A model generated the notes under the pieces. That model had not been told where the DNA came from and ran no database searches. It saw only the letters and a list, made by a program, of their open reading frames with translations. This document shows positions 48,876 to 61,386 of a stretch of DNA of 64,000 nucleotides, piece by piece. Numbering within the stretch: the stretch's first letter is position 1; each line of letters opens with the position of its first letter. Made by a program: the position numbers and the translations under genes. Source of the stretch: Adineta vaga (Eukaryota; Rotifera). The stretch spans positions 11,904,001 through 11,968,000 of the forward strand of contig CP075494.1 in NCBI GenBank assembly GCA_021613535.1. Reading direction: 5' to 3'.

Positions 48876-50544
48876 ATGGGTAACGTACCAATTTTTTGTC
48901 AAAATAAGACTTTCATTGAAAATGAAACATCCTATGAATTGTTATCGCAATGTTGGACTGAAAAACGAATTGCTGATCTCTTACGTTTATGTTTACCATT
49001 AATTATTCTTCCAGTATCACTTTTAAATAATTCTCTATCCTATTTTGCTTTACGAAGTCGACAAATGTATGGAACATCAACTGCATTTTTCATGTTAATA
49101 CTTAGTGTTCTTGATCCACTTGTATTAGTAACAAAAAATTTCGTCTATTTTCCAATATTTATTCCAGTCAATTCAATTTCATGTAAAATACTTTATTTTC
49201 TTATTTATGTTCTTGGTTATACCAATGTTTGGCTACTAGTCATCATGACTGTGGATAAATTCTTTGCTGTATGGTTTCCACTTAGAGCATCATATTTCTG
49301 TACAATAACACGAGCAAAATATACATGTATATTTCTTTTTTTTCTTACAAGTATTATTTCCTTTCATCATTTTTGGACAATCGATAGTTTAACACATCCA
49401 CACAATACTAAAAAGTATTTTTGTTATTATAATATGATTCATTATGGATCTATTCATCGTCTATGGCGTTATATAGATTTTATTATCTGGTGTTTTTTAC
49501 CATTTATTCTTCTCTTATTATTTAGTATATTAATTATTTATAAACTAAAGAAAAATCGAACGAATTCACATGAACATATTCGACATATTATCAGTTCAAA
49601 TCTTCGACTGCGAGAAGGTAAAATGATGAAGTAACATAACAAAGATTTTAGTGCATTGTCAAGGTTGTCATATCTTTGATTAAGTATCTGTCTGAAAGAA
49701 GAAATGTTTGAGAGAAAGAGAAACTATTATTATACCAATGATGAGATTTTCTCTCTTTGGAAATAATACTTTTCATACATATGTCATTATGACATGATCA
49801 ATTAATTTCTGTTCTAAATTAGATATGCATTGCTTTTATCTAAATGAATAGAGAAGGAATAATTTATTGAATTAATCATAGGTTAAACTATCGAATATAG
49901 AGAAGTGTCATTTTACATCATAATATTTCGTTTTAGTTGATTCACCGAAACATTCAAGTGTCTCAATACTCGCCGGTCAAGAAATTGAAATGCGTAGTAA
50001 TCAAAAACATGATGTCATCCGTTCTCGACATCGTCATATCACATTAATGTTACTTTCAGTTGCAACTGTTTTTCTTCTTCTGACCTTACCCAATAGTATT
50101 TATTTTGTTCTCGATATTACTTATAGTTTTAATAAAACACCGATTGTAAATGATTATTATCAATGGTTACGTTATCGTCGTCTAACCATTTTAACTATCA
50201 TTATGTTTCAATTAAGTGATTTACAACATGCTGTGAATTTCTATTTATATCTATTGACTAGTCATAAATTTCGTCGATCTGTCATTGGAATTTGTTTAAA
50301 AATTGTTGACTTTCTACCAACTATACTGACATGTCCATGCCAAAGGAAAATCGAAGAAATGCGCTATGCCAATCAAAAATTTGACAAAAGTCAATATAAT
50401 ATGTCATGTCGTTCAAGTATCTATGGACCATCAAATTCTACACAAAGTTCACGCCATCTGCTACAACAAACTAGACCATTATATGTCTGTAATGGAAATG
50501 TACTCAAATCAACAACAATAACAACAACAAATGATCTGATTTGA
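48876..50544 (+). CDS. Rhodopsin-class peptide-type GPCR
   Basis: 449 residues from exons 48876-49617 and 49937-50544 (1350 nt). N-glycosylated N-terminus (NKT, NET), TM1 LIILPVSLLNNSLSYFAL with the conserved Asn, TM2 LSVLDPLVL with the sodium-site Asp, TM3 ending VIMTVDKFFAVWFPL (DKF in the DRY place), a long third loop interrupted by the intron, TM6 VATVFLLLTLPNSIYFVLD and TM7 LQHAVNFYLYLLTSHKF (NFYLY for NPxxY). The tail is Ser/Asn/Thr-rich. Fits the invertebrate FMRFamide/neuropeptide-like receptors; the ligand is unknown. Confidence 0.9.
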
Positions 50545-50606
50545 AATAATTCTATTTGTTATAAAAGAAAATAAAATTTTCAGAGAAAAGAAAGAATATA
50601 TACGGT

Positions 50607-52013
50607 TTACATTTGTACATGATTCCATGCTGTAGTTCGTAGAACATCTTTCAATAGATGAGAATTTTCATGTTCAAAAGCAGTCATTTTCGCGGAAAAA
50701 CGTTTATTATTATAATATGGTGCTATATTGAGTACATCATCATCATCTTCATCAATCGTTGAACGACTTAATATGCTTAATGGACTAGCAGCTTGTCTTC
50801 GAGTTGATGTATGACGCGATTGAGATGTACCAATTCGAGTAGCTGCTGTTCCTTTACGTGGTGTAGTATTTGTTGATGTTATTGATGACGATATTTTCTC
50901 GTTTTCATTTTGATTGACATTTTGTTGCATGGTTAAATTTGTTAAATACATAACATAGAATGGACACGAAACGGCTTTTTCTCCATTCATATTTCGTGTA
51001 GGAAGTTTTGTTGCACGTTTTTGAATCATTGTTGCTAATGATGTCGATGGAAAAGCACTATCACTTCCAATATTTGATTGTTGAGGAATTTGATATGCAT
51101 GCGCTACGTGATAATTTAGATACTGCCGATTGTGATCTTCGTTAGTTATTTGTGAGGATCCCGATACAGTTGATGATGTTTGTTGTGATTTATTCATGCT
51201 ATTACCAACCATTGGAATTGATATCATTGTATTTGTTGGTCCAGTTCTTGTTGTAGATGAAAAACGTTGATGAGGACGAGCTGAATGTGTCGAGGCAGAT
51301 GACGGTCGTTGAGAAATGAAACTAGATAAAACACTATATGGAGTAGCAGTGGCATCCTAAAAGACAATATAGTTGATGATTTTGTCAAAATGGAAATTAA
51401 AATAATCTGTTTCAATTGATTCAAATCTAATCTAAATTACATTTGAATAATTTTTAAGGTTTCTTTATCGAACTTGTCAATATTTCTTTTTTTGAAAAGT
51501 TAAATAACATCTTTATACCCGATTCTGTTGTAAACGTGATGTTCGAGTTGAATCTTCGTGTAATTTGATTTTACTAGTAATCTGATCGATTTCTGATTTT
51601 AATCTAGCTGAACCAGGTAATGGAACAGATAATTGTTTTGATGAAAGATCTTGAGAAAGATCATGATCATTATCTCGATGTTGTACTAATGTGATTAAAC
51701 GTTGTTTTTGACGACGTATAGTCGATGGTCGAAAACCGTTTCTTAAAACACTTCTCGCTGAATGCGAACTTATTGTTGCATCCTCAGTGTGATCAGTTGC
51801 ATGATGATGAATAAATTCTTGTTTAGATAATCGTGATTGTTCTGTTCGATGATGTTTTTGTTCTGATAATGCTAATAATAATTTCGCTGATCGAGTAGGA
51901 CGATTCTGCGTGGACAATGTTGGTGCGACTGCTGATTGATTTTCTATTAGTGCAGGACCGGCATAGAGTCCCGTTTTATTTTTTGCTGAGCCAGGTTTTG
52001 TCATAGATGTCAT
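50607..52013 (-). CDS. Ser/Thr-rich low-complexity protein, unknown
   Basis: Exons 52013-51519 and 51356-50607 total 1245 nt, 414 residues, phase 0 across a 162 nt intron. The start MTSMTKPGSAKNK was chosen because the frame upstream begins only with TTG. The whole protein is Ser/Thr/Arg/Gln-rich with basic patches (RPSTIRRQKQR, SRHTSTRRQAASP), one possible helix (ARLKSEIDQITSKIKLHED) and a short acidic patch DEDDDD. No signal peptide or membrane segment. It resembles a disordered scaffold or cytoskeletal protein in composition only; family not recognised. Confidence 0.6.
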
Positions 52014-52820
52014 ATTAGACGAGATGAAAGTAAGAGTTGTCGTAGAATACACACAAAGGCGTGGCAACTATGTTTGAAAAAATTACAAACCAAAAGAATC
52101 GAACATACCGTTGAGAAGAAGAAGAAGAAAAAGAAAAAGAAGAGTTTTTTCTTTATTGTTAGACATCATAGAAAGTATAGTTACTCAAACATACAGTTTT
52201 TCATCTAGAAGTAAAGGAAAAAAGTGTCGTCGTCATCTGAAGCCGATTAAGTGATTGATTGATTGGATTGAATGTATGAGAGAATGTCCAATAGACACTA
52301 ACAGTAATTATTCTTACTTATTTAACTGTTTTTCTTTCACATTTTTCTTCATTAAATGAATAAACAACAAAAATATTCTTGAATCTTGCGTTTTTCATTT
52401 CTTTATAATAACAAAAATATTTTCATTGATGAAAGGAATGTAGAAAAGAAAGAAAGAAAGAAAGAATGAATGGATGAGTGAATGACTAAATGACACGTCA
52501 AAATTCGAAACATTCAAATCTTTAGTTCATAACTTGATTTCTTTACCATATGAATAATCAATTTTTCAAACAAAAGTCATGTTGCTATGAGTGATAATCT
52601 GAATGGAATCTTTTCTTTTTACAAACGAGATCATCATTTTCGTAGACAAAATAGTTAATCTCGAAAGCATGCTTTGTTTTGGTGAAAGAAAAAGTTATGA
52701 TAAACAATCAAAGTAAATAACTAAAAGCACGACATGATGTGTTTTTTTTCGGTGATTGCTTCTACTCGACAATATACACAAACACAAAGCTTTATTGAGA
52801 TTGTATTTTGATCACAATAA
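52014..52820. other. Intergenic region with GAAA repeat
   Basis: About 800 bases between the Ser/Thr-rich gene's 5' end and the 3' end of TMX1. It includes a short GAAA run at 52447-52466. No gene supported. Confidence 0.45.
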
Positions 52821-54123
52821 TCATGTTTCTAAACGACGTTGTCGAACCATTTGCTCTTTTTCATCATCATCAATGGCTTCTTTAATATCATTTAGACCAT
52901 TGTCCTCTGATGAGGGTGTACTTTTTTTTGTAGCGGATTTTTTGAAAAGTTTCGATACTCCATCTGAAAGTGTGTTCAGAAACGATACAATACCCTATAA
53001 ACAAAAGAATCGAATAGATGAAAGATCAAATCAAATAATCATACAATGCCAAATCCACCTCCAATTAAAATCACTGTCAAACACGTAATAGGATAAACAA
53101 GCCATGTTGGTAAACCATATTCATCTTGTAAGGTGGCAAACGTTTCCTAAAAATGTTGTTAACTCTATCAATTTGTCTTTCGAGTTAAGATTAACTATAC
53201 TAACCTTTACAAGTTCAGGTACATTTGCTGATGACGCAGTAAATGACATCCTATAAAATAAATAAAAAACAATGTTGAGGCAATGGAGAGGAATCGGTAT
53301 CCTTACCAAAGACTATTCGGAGCGAGATAAGAAGGAATTGGGTCTGTGTTTTGCCATTCTTCATTTTCAATATAAGTTTGAAGAGATTTCAATGAACGTT
53401 CACCTTCATATTGACGAAAAACGCCATCTCGTACACTAGAATTATTTCAAGGTTCATTTTTAATTCAAACTTCAAAAGAGTAGTTCAATTTGGCTTATTA
53501 GGATCAACAGGACGTGTTTATCAATCCCAGTTCTCTATTATTTTCATGACAATTATTATCAATACATCAAAAGGTAGTCTTATTGCACATGTTAAAGAAG
53601 AATTTATACTCTGTTTCTCAAATATTTGCATATCTACAGTGCTTATAGCCAAAGATTATGATCTGATTACTAACACATAGGGTGGTGCGTTTCACTGAAA
53701 AGTAAATTCTAAATACAGCTGGAAGTTTGTTTACAATCTGTGTGTTTTTTAAGTATGGTGTAATTCAACAAGTATCCTTACTAGAAAACGGTAGGTAAAG
53801 CTGTAATACGAAAACGACTCGAAAGTAAAGAATATTGTTCGATATTAATCGAAGCAACTTTAAGATTTTTCGATGAGATCACTGTTGAAAAATCATTCCA
53901 TATGGGTTGAAATTTTTGACAGGCGGAACACCATGGTGCATAACTAAAACAGAACATAAATGATGATAATGTAAGTTGATGATAGAGAATGAATTGAAGA
54001 TTACAATTCAACCATCCAATGACCATTTAACATTTTTTTCCATGTTCTGTCCGTTAATTCAGTCGGTTCTGGCGAAATTAGACAAGGAAAAAGTAAGAAA
54101 ACGACAAGAGTTGTAATAAACAT
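52821..54123 (-). CDS. TMX1: TMX1-like thioredoxin-related transmembrane protein
   Basis: ER membrane disulfide oxidoreductase. A signal peptide (MFITTLVVFLLFPCLIS) is followed by a thioredoxin domain: ELTDRTWKKMLNGHWMVE, active site YAPWCSACQKFQPIW (CSAC; CPAC in human TMX1), VASINIEQYSLLSSRFRITALPT with the cis-Pro, then DGVFRQYEGERSL and EEWQNTDPIP. Next come a linker, the membrane helix (WLVYPITCLTVILIGGGFGI) and a cytosolic tail with DGVSKLFKKSATKKS and an acidic patch. At least six exons; the intron from about 53440 to 53780 is the longest. The tail lacks an obvious KDEL-type signal, as expected for TMX1. Confidence 0.9.
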
Positions 54124-54581
54124 GTTGAGAAATTGAAAGAGAAATGAACAGATGGTTAATGATGCATGCTCTCAAAATTAAATGGAAGTAACTTGAAGTA
54201 AAAAACTCACAGGTGTGTTTCTCATATATTGGCATACCGCAATGTTCTAGTTATATTCCAGTGCGATAGATGTCATAGAATGATATTATATTTGTTGAAA
54301 AAGCGGAACATTTCAAAGACGTTTTTAACAATTAAAGTTTCACACTGTTATTTGAGCATTTTGAGCAATATGTATTCAGACAAATGTCTATTATTCACAA
54401 GAGAATCGACAACAAACTGATTGTGGATATCATGAAATAGGAGTAGAACGTGATCTTGCTTCAATGACAATTTCTATAACTGTAGAAAAATTTGATTTTA
54501 CTCAAGTTTATTGTACAATCAATAAATAAACTGAACCAATTCGAAAATATATCTTCTGTTCCATGTATTTCAAAATAAACG
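54124..54581. other. Spacer between TMX1 and EEP hydrolase
   Basis: About 460 bases with the TMX1 promoter and the 3' UTR of the EEP gene. No gene recognised. Confidence 0.5.
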
Positions 54582-55466
54582 CTAAGACCATTTAACAATA
54601 TTCTTTCCACTAAAATCTTGTACAGCATTTGAAACATATGGACCTGCACCAATTTCATAGATGCACATAACTGGACAATGATCTGATACAGAATATCCAC
54701 CAGTACAGAAGACATTTTGTAAGGCATTAGCTAAGATCGGACGTGCATATTTATTTTGCATTATCCAATCTAATGTCGTACCAACTTGTATATCTTCTTT
54801 CGGTTCAGCTGGCCGTTGAGGATGAGTAATTGGAGTTGGTAATCGTAATTCTGCAAAGCAATCGACATAACCAGCTTCACGTAAAATTCGTCTTGGATGA
54901 TAATTTTCATTTAAATCACCCATAAACAAAACAGCTAAATGAGGATTATTAAATCTTACAATCAGTTCTTCTAAAGCACTAACAGTACGACGTGTTTGTT
55001 GTTTACGTAAATTGATATCTGTTTTACGTTCTTCTTCATGACCTTCCCAAGTATAATGTGCTGTAGTCACAAGTAAATCTTTTCTATTCAATTGATTTTG
55101 TTCATTATTTCCATTAGATGATGTTTTTATTGTTAATCGTACCCAAAATAATCGTCTCAATGGTTCCATTATACCAATATCAACCATTCCATACTCTAAC
55201 ATATTGAACATATTTGCATTCCAATATATATTACCTTCATTTTGCCAACCAGCAAATTCATCTTGTACAAAAACATGTGTTGGTAAAGCTTCAACGATAG
55301 TATCATGTAATAACGGATGTAATTCTTGTATACAAAGAATATCAGGTGTAAATGCTGTTAAACATTCAATGATAGGTAAACGACGTTGTGGCCAATTAAT
55401 TGGATAACCTTCTGTTTTACACATATTAAAAGTCATCACCGATATTCGTGATACATTCATGATCAT
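54582..55466 (-). CDS. Endonuclease/exonuclease/phosphatase-family hydrolase, single exon
   Basis: 294 residues, no intron and no signal peptide. The EEP fold is clear from its metal and catalytic motifs in order: VMTFNMCK (Asn14), LCIQELHPLL (Glu48), TAHYTW (His), MGDLNENYHP (Asp/Asn), TTLDWIMQN (Asp) and a final SDHCPVM (Asp-His). The substrate could be nucleic acid, an inositol phosphate or a nucleotide; nothing here decides. ATGs at 55466 and 55460 are equally possible. Being intronless next to another intronless gene suggests retroposition or horizontal acquisition, which is inference. Confidence 0.85.
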   Translation of the reverse strand: MIMNVSRISVMTFNMCKTEGYPINWPQRRLPIIECLTAFTPDILCIQELHPLLHDTIVEALPTHVFVQDEFAGWQNEGNIYWNANMFNMLEYGMVDIGIMEPLRRLFWVRLTIKTSSNGNNEQNQLNRKDLLVTTAHYTWEGHEEERKTDINLRKQQTRRTVSALEELIVRFNNPHLAVLFMGDLNENYHPRRILREAGYVDCFAELRLPTPITHPQRPAEPKEDIQVGTTLDWIMQNKYARPILANALQNVFCTGGYSVSDHCPVMCIYEIGAGPYVSNAVQDFSGKNIVKWS

Positions 55467-55703
55467 ACAATTAAAAGAAAGTATAACTTTTCGTGCAGCT
55501 AGATGATATGTAGTGTAAATATAGATTTTGTGCGTTATATTACACGAAAAAGTAATAAGAATATAACCGAGATAAGAAATAAAAGAAAAAAGAAATGTTA
55601 GTTGGTGTCAACCATTGAAAAAACGTTGGACTATCAAAAAGTAATAATGATTAACGCACACATTCGTATTGTTGTTATGGCTCATTACAAAATTGTTTTG
55701 TAA

Positions 55704-56714
55704 CTATGTCGCACGCCATCTCCCATCTAATGAGATGACTGTTGATGGATGTTGATATCGTAATGTTTGTATTAATCGACAGACGTTTGATGACATTCCA
55801 CAAATGACATATTTCGAATCAATTAACATCTGTAATTCACACATTAGTAAACGTGTTTCAAATAATTTCTCTTTTTTAGATAAAAGATTAAAATCGAATT
55901 GAGAATGACCCGTTTGTTTTCTTGTTCGATTAAAATTTTGATGTATATTTAAAAAATGCCACTTAGAATTTAATTGACGCAGTTGATTGACAATCGTATG
56001 ATCATCGGATGCGACGAAGATTGATCGAAGTTTTTGATCTTTTTGAAATAATCGATGAATTGATTCAATATATTTTTCTAATGGTATTGCACGAGCTTCT
56101 ATACCTACTTTATCGCCCCGTCGAATATGAATTCCGATATAATTTGAAAGCTTTTTTATTTGACATGTCTGAAAAAATTTCTTAGTTTCATTTGAAATGG
56201 ACCTCCATAAATAGTGACCAACTTTACGTTTGAGTCGTAAAGATTGAACTGGTCGGGCAGCGATCCAAAGTTTATGTAATTGTGTACCAATTCGAGTAGT
56301 TTTCAAATGAGATATACGATTATTTATATGATTATCGTCAGTAAGAAGTGTATGATTAGAAAAATGATGATAATTCATTGATGATAAATTAAAATAATCC
56401 GTTAGATTTCCATAATTCCATAGGTGACTATCAATAAGAAAATATCGTTTTGTGAAAATACTATACGCAAATGCTAATAATATTTGATTTAATTCACTAC
56501 AAAATCCTGCTCTATTCCAACTAATATATAAAAATGTACGCATTCGATTATCAATCATTTGACAAGCAGAAATATTATCGAATGAACAAGAAGATATCGA
56601 GGGTGGTGGTATGAATGAATAGGTCCTATATCGATCATAGATGATCTGTATAAGAATAATTATCAATAATAATAGAAACGTTTTGACTAGTTTAATCAGT
56701 TTTGAGGATAACAT
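55704..56714 (-). CDS. FUT8-like alpha-1,6-fucosyltransferase (GT23), single exon
   Basis: Golgi type II glycosyltransferase candidate of 336 residues: short basic tail, membrane anchor (about 8-25), brief stem. Motif I IGIHIRRGDKVGIEA matches the GDP-fucose-binding Arg motif of FUT8/NodZ-type enzymes; IPLEKYIESIH follows as in FUT8. Motif II is FVASDD and motif III CGMSSNVCRLIQTLR. It lacks the N-terminal coiled coil and C-terminal SH3 domain of animal FUT8 (about 575 residues), so it is a minimal catalytic form. No introns. Probably modifies glycans in the secretory path; the acceptor is unknown. Confidence 0.85.
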   Translation of the reverse strand: MLSSKLIKLVKTFLLLLIIILIQIIYDRYRTYSFIPPPSISSCSFDNISACQMIDNRMRTFLYISWNRAGFCSELNQILLAFAYSIFTKRYFLIDSHLWNYGNLTDYFNLSSMNYHHFSNHTLLTDDNHINNRISHLKTTRIGTQLHKLWIAARPVQSLRLKRKVGHYLWRSISNETKKFFQTCQIKKLSNYIGIHIRRGDKVGIEARAIPLEKYIESIHRLFQKDQKLRSIFVASDDHTIVNQLRQLNSKWHFLNIHQNFNRTRKQTGHSQFDFNLLSKKEKLFETRLLMCELQMLIDSKYVICGMSSNVCRLIQTLRYQHPSTVISLDGRWRAT

Positions 56715-57695
56715 GAAATCAATATTGAGTATGAATAGAGGATAAGATCAAGCTAGAATGATCAAAGATATTATGATTTTGTCAATATTAATTTCAATCA
56801 ATTCTTACCTGTGATATTCAATTATAAACATTTTTTTGCTTTCTATGTCTCTGCGATTTTTATATTGACATACAGAAAATTTATATATTCATGAGTAAGT
56901 ACTCAAGTCAACATATTTATAACAATTTATTTATTCGATGAAGTCAGTTGTAAATAAAACGTCTGGATTTACATTCTGATTGATAATTTTTGAAGCTACA
57001 TAAATGGCATCATTACAGATACCTTGGAATAACAATTAAATAAGCTTCTCAAAGACAATTATCATTGATATTCTTCCAATGATATTTATAATAGATAATC
57101 TCATTTCTTTCGAAATACCAAAAGAAATCGTCTAATAAGAAGCGTGACCTATCGTTGCTTATGATCTATTTCTACTGTAACAATTCTTTTTCATATAATA
57201 CATTTGTTATTATTATATTCCTATTCAGAATTAATATATGTTTTACAATCATATTTCGATCCAAAAACGTTCATTAAAGGAAAATATCAATGAAAAAAGT
57301 TCTATTTCATCATGTAAATTTGTTTCTCTATATGTCTATAAAACGAAGTCTACATCCAACTAAAGAACGAAATTATCAAAAAAGATATATGAAATACTCG
57401 AAAAGAATCATATAAGTTTTATTTAATCTAGAAAAAAACGGACACTAAAATAATAACAAGTTTAATTTTATCCATATATACCTTTTTAAAGGATAAATTG
57501 TCACAACTTTTTGAAGTTTTTTTTTTCTTGTAGAAAAGAAAGTTATCACATCACCAAAAAAAAACAAAAACAAACCGATCCAATGTTTCACAAATTAGAA
57601 AGTTGAAAGAATACAGGAATAAAGAACGAAGCAAATAAATGATAGAAATAGGTACTAATCTAATTTAATAATGAAGAATTTTTTCGAATTAGTTC
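56715..57695. other. Intergenic region
   Basis: About 980 AT-rich bases between the fucosyltransferase promoter and the AK2 3' end. No gene, repeat or RNA recognised. Confidence 0.5.
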
Positions 57696-58837
<1,142 letters not shown>

Positions 58838-59292
58838 AATGCAATCTACAAGAAAAGGTAATTTTCATCTATCGAACAATTAAAGATTCTCTGATAAGTA
58901 CAGAAAAACCTCGGTATAATACACTATTCTTATTATTATTAGCAATAAATCATTCATATTCATACGATATTCATATTCCGTCTGCACTGTATTTATGTAA
59001 AGAACATGATTAGCTACTTCTGTTAGCTATATCTTGGGCCTTCAGATTTCATAGATGGCGTGACTTTACAGAAGAAATCATTTGTGGTTATTTTTTGTAG
59101 TTTATATGTATTGTAAATAACAGAAGCTTTTTTTACACTTGATAATTGCTTTTATAAAAAGATGAAATTAACGACTATTTTCAGGACTTTGATTGCCCAT
59201 TTATGTGCCCTGAAGCTATTTGATCGAACGTGTTTATTTCAATATTAGTAAAACAATTAGATAGAAAATGTATGATGAAACAATATCCATTT
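58838..59292. other. Spacer between AK2 and glycosyltransferase-like gene
   Basis: About 455 bases: AK2 promoter and the 3' UTR of the next minus-strand gene. Nothing else seen. Confidence 0.5.
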
Positions 59293-60660
59293 TTATAGAC
59301 AATTTCGACCCCATTGTTCCCAATGTTTTCGTTCTCTGTCTGTTGATGAAACTGCTATTAATACTTGTGCTAATAAACGAACGTATAGCAATTGAGCTCG
59401 ATGTTCTGTCATATGTCTCTCATACACAACGTCTTGACTTTGTTTTCTAATCTTATTAACATTAACTTTTGATAAGTTTTGTAAACGTCCTATTTCATCT
59501 TTGAATTCATGTTTTTGCACACAATTAACTGTTAAGAAATGTTCATTTTGATAAAGATGAAGTCGTTCAAGTATTGGTACTAAATCATCTGTTGTTACAA
59601 GTACTAAACCATTTGCTGGTATTTCAAATAATTTCGCAATTGCATAATGAACCGATTGACATGTACCCAATCCAAAGATATATTGTTGCATGTAGGAAAA
59701 ATATCGTCGTCCTCCATAGTGGTATCTACTAGAATTTTGCATGGTAATACCATAACCGGGATGTCTTAAACATGCTACCAGATTTTTATTAAAACGACAA
59801 AGTCCAAAAGCAAGTGCTCGACATGGATACCATTCCATTAGATTTGCTCCTGATACGAATAGAAGATTTTCTGCTGTTTGATTAATAGAATGAAAGGATA
59901 ATTGAGATGCAGCATGTGGTAACCAAGTGATTTGTTTAGCTGATATATTTGGATAATAATTATGAAAAAGATAAGCATAAGTAGAAAAGATTTCCGATGC
60001 AAATGATTCAAATAGATACTGTCGACTGCGATAATAATCTTTTTCTGTATAATGTAAATCATCAATAAAAACTACTAAACGAATTTTTAATGTTTCAAAA
60101 ACATTTTGCCAATATACGGATATTTTATGCCATAAAACAACATTAATATCCCAGATAAGTATGACAATTGGTGTAGGATTCTGTTTATACGATTGTTCGT
60201 CGAATTGACATGAATTAAGAATATGTTTACTAAGATTTATTTCATTGTCATCATCGAAATTCGTTGGATTTACAAATGATCGATAGTTTATATTTGATTT
60301 AATTGCAATTTGTTTTAAAGATGTTAAAATCTCGGCAAATTCCTGAGTAACATATGACCACCATGGTCCACCATCGAGATGTTCAATTAAAAAACATGTT
60401 TGCTGTTTGAAAGATTGTCGATAATATGACGTTATATTATTTAAATAGAATTCATTTGGATGACACACTGAATACGAATGAAGATCAAATGTTAATGGTA
60501 AATCTGGGTGTAATCGACTTGTTATTGGCGATGGAATTGTTTCCCAAAAGAATAAAATTGAACTTAGATAATTAACAAAAATGAAGAAACAAAATGCAAG
60601 ACAATAGAGAAATCGTTTATTACGAAACGGAACTAAACGATAACGAATACGTCGACGCAT
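59293..60660 (-). CDS. Type II membrane glycosyltransferase-like protein, single exon
   Basis: 455 residues; the start was set at the ATG 60660-60658 because the codon before it is TTG. A basic cytosolic tail and one membrane anchor (about 18-43) give Golgi type II topology. The luminal part has a first half with VILIWDINVVLWHK and RLVVFIDDLHYTEKDYY, and a second half with LLFVSGAN, CRHPGYG-like ACLRHPGYGI and IAKLFEIPANGLVLVTTDDL. The last stretch resembles the nucleotide-sugar-binding C-terminal half of GT-B enzymes (CgeB/YkvP-like). Several NxS/T sites. Substrate unknown and the family call is tentative. No introns, like the FUT8-like gene nearby. Confidence 0.7.
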   Translation of the reverse strand: MRRRIRYRLVPFRNKRFLYCLAFCFFIFVNYLSSILFFWETIPSPITSRLHPDLPLTFDLHSYSVCHPNEFYLNNITSYYRQSFKQQTCFLIEHLDGGPWWSYVTQEFAEILTSLKQIAIKSNINYRSFVNPTNFDDDNEINLSKHILNSCQFDEQSYKQNPTPIVILIWDINVVLWHKISVYWQNVFETLKIRLVVFIDDLHYTEKDYYRSRQYLFESFASEIFSTYAYLFHNYYPNISAKQITWLPHAASQLSFHSINQTAENLLFVSGANLMEWYPCRALAFGLCRFNKNLVACLRHPGYGITMQNSSRYHYGGRRYFSYMQQYIFGLGTCQSVHYAIAKLFEIPANGLVLVTTDDLVPILERLHLYQNEHFLTVNCVQKHEFKDEIGRLQNLSKVNVNKIRKQSQDVVYERHMTEHRAQLLYVRLLAQVLIAVSSTDRERKHWEQWGRNCL

Positions 60661-61386
60661 CAACAGCCATTAAATCATATATTGAAAAGTTAAGAATTTC
60701 ATTTTTTGTCGCTTTTTACTATCGATACATATCGAATGAGTGAAAAGTGTAAAACAAAATATACATCGGATGTAATGCATGACTTATCACATAATTTTTT
60801 TTCTCGCGTTACATATCGACATTCGAAATAGTGACTCATCGGTTTCATTTGAGTAAAGAAAATGTTCCTTTTTTCTTTTTATTCATTCATTCATACTTTA
60901 TTATTTGATTGAATATACAGATGTATATATGTTTATACAAAAACAAAAAAAAAGGAATAAACCACATCTACTAAAACGACAAGAACAAAATAACAACAAC
61001 AACAACAACAACAAAAAGATCGTTCTCTTGGTTATTCGATGACTGATAACTACTGACTTTTTTTTTGGTTGTGTAGACGAAATAGAAAATAGAGAAGAAA
61101 GAAAAAAGATGTAAAGCATGTAAAACAAATGATTATTGCAATGTATACGAAGAATTATGTGTAAATATAGAATGATTTTGTCGCAATGCGGCAAGTAAAA
61201 TGCACAAGAAAAACAGTAAAGGAAATATTAATGATAAAGAGATTCGAATCTAAGCGAGACAAAGAAAAATAAAGAACAAAGAGAAAAGAGAAGAAGAAAT
61301 GAACACTATCTGAATAGAAATGTACAATAGAAACAAAGAAAAAAACAAAAGATTTTTTCGTTGTGAGAACATGAATTACACAGATT
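60661..61386. other. Intergenic region with CAA repeat
   Basis: About 725 bases between the glycosyltransferase promoter and the ARNT 3' end. It contains an ACA/CAA trinucleotide run (about 60992-61015) and purine-rich stretches. No gene. Confidence 0.5.
60992..61015. repeat. CAA trinucleotide repeat
   Basis: About eight AAC units in non-coding sequence. Confidence 0.85.

Noticed and set aside
53411-53680. Plus-strand open frame of 89 codons
   Set aside because: Lies within the longest intron of the minus-strand TMX1 gene, has no domain resemblance, and the reading is mostly hydrophobic AT-rich noise.
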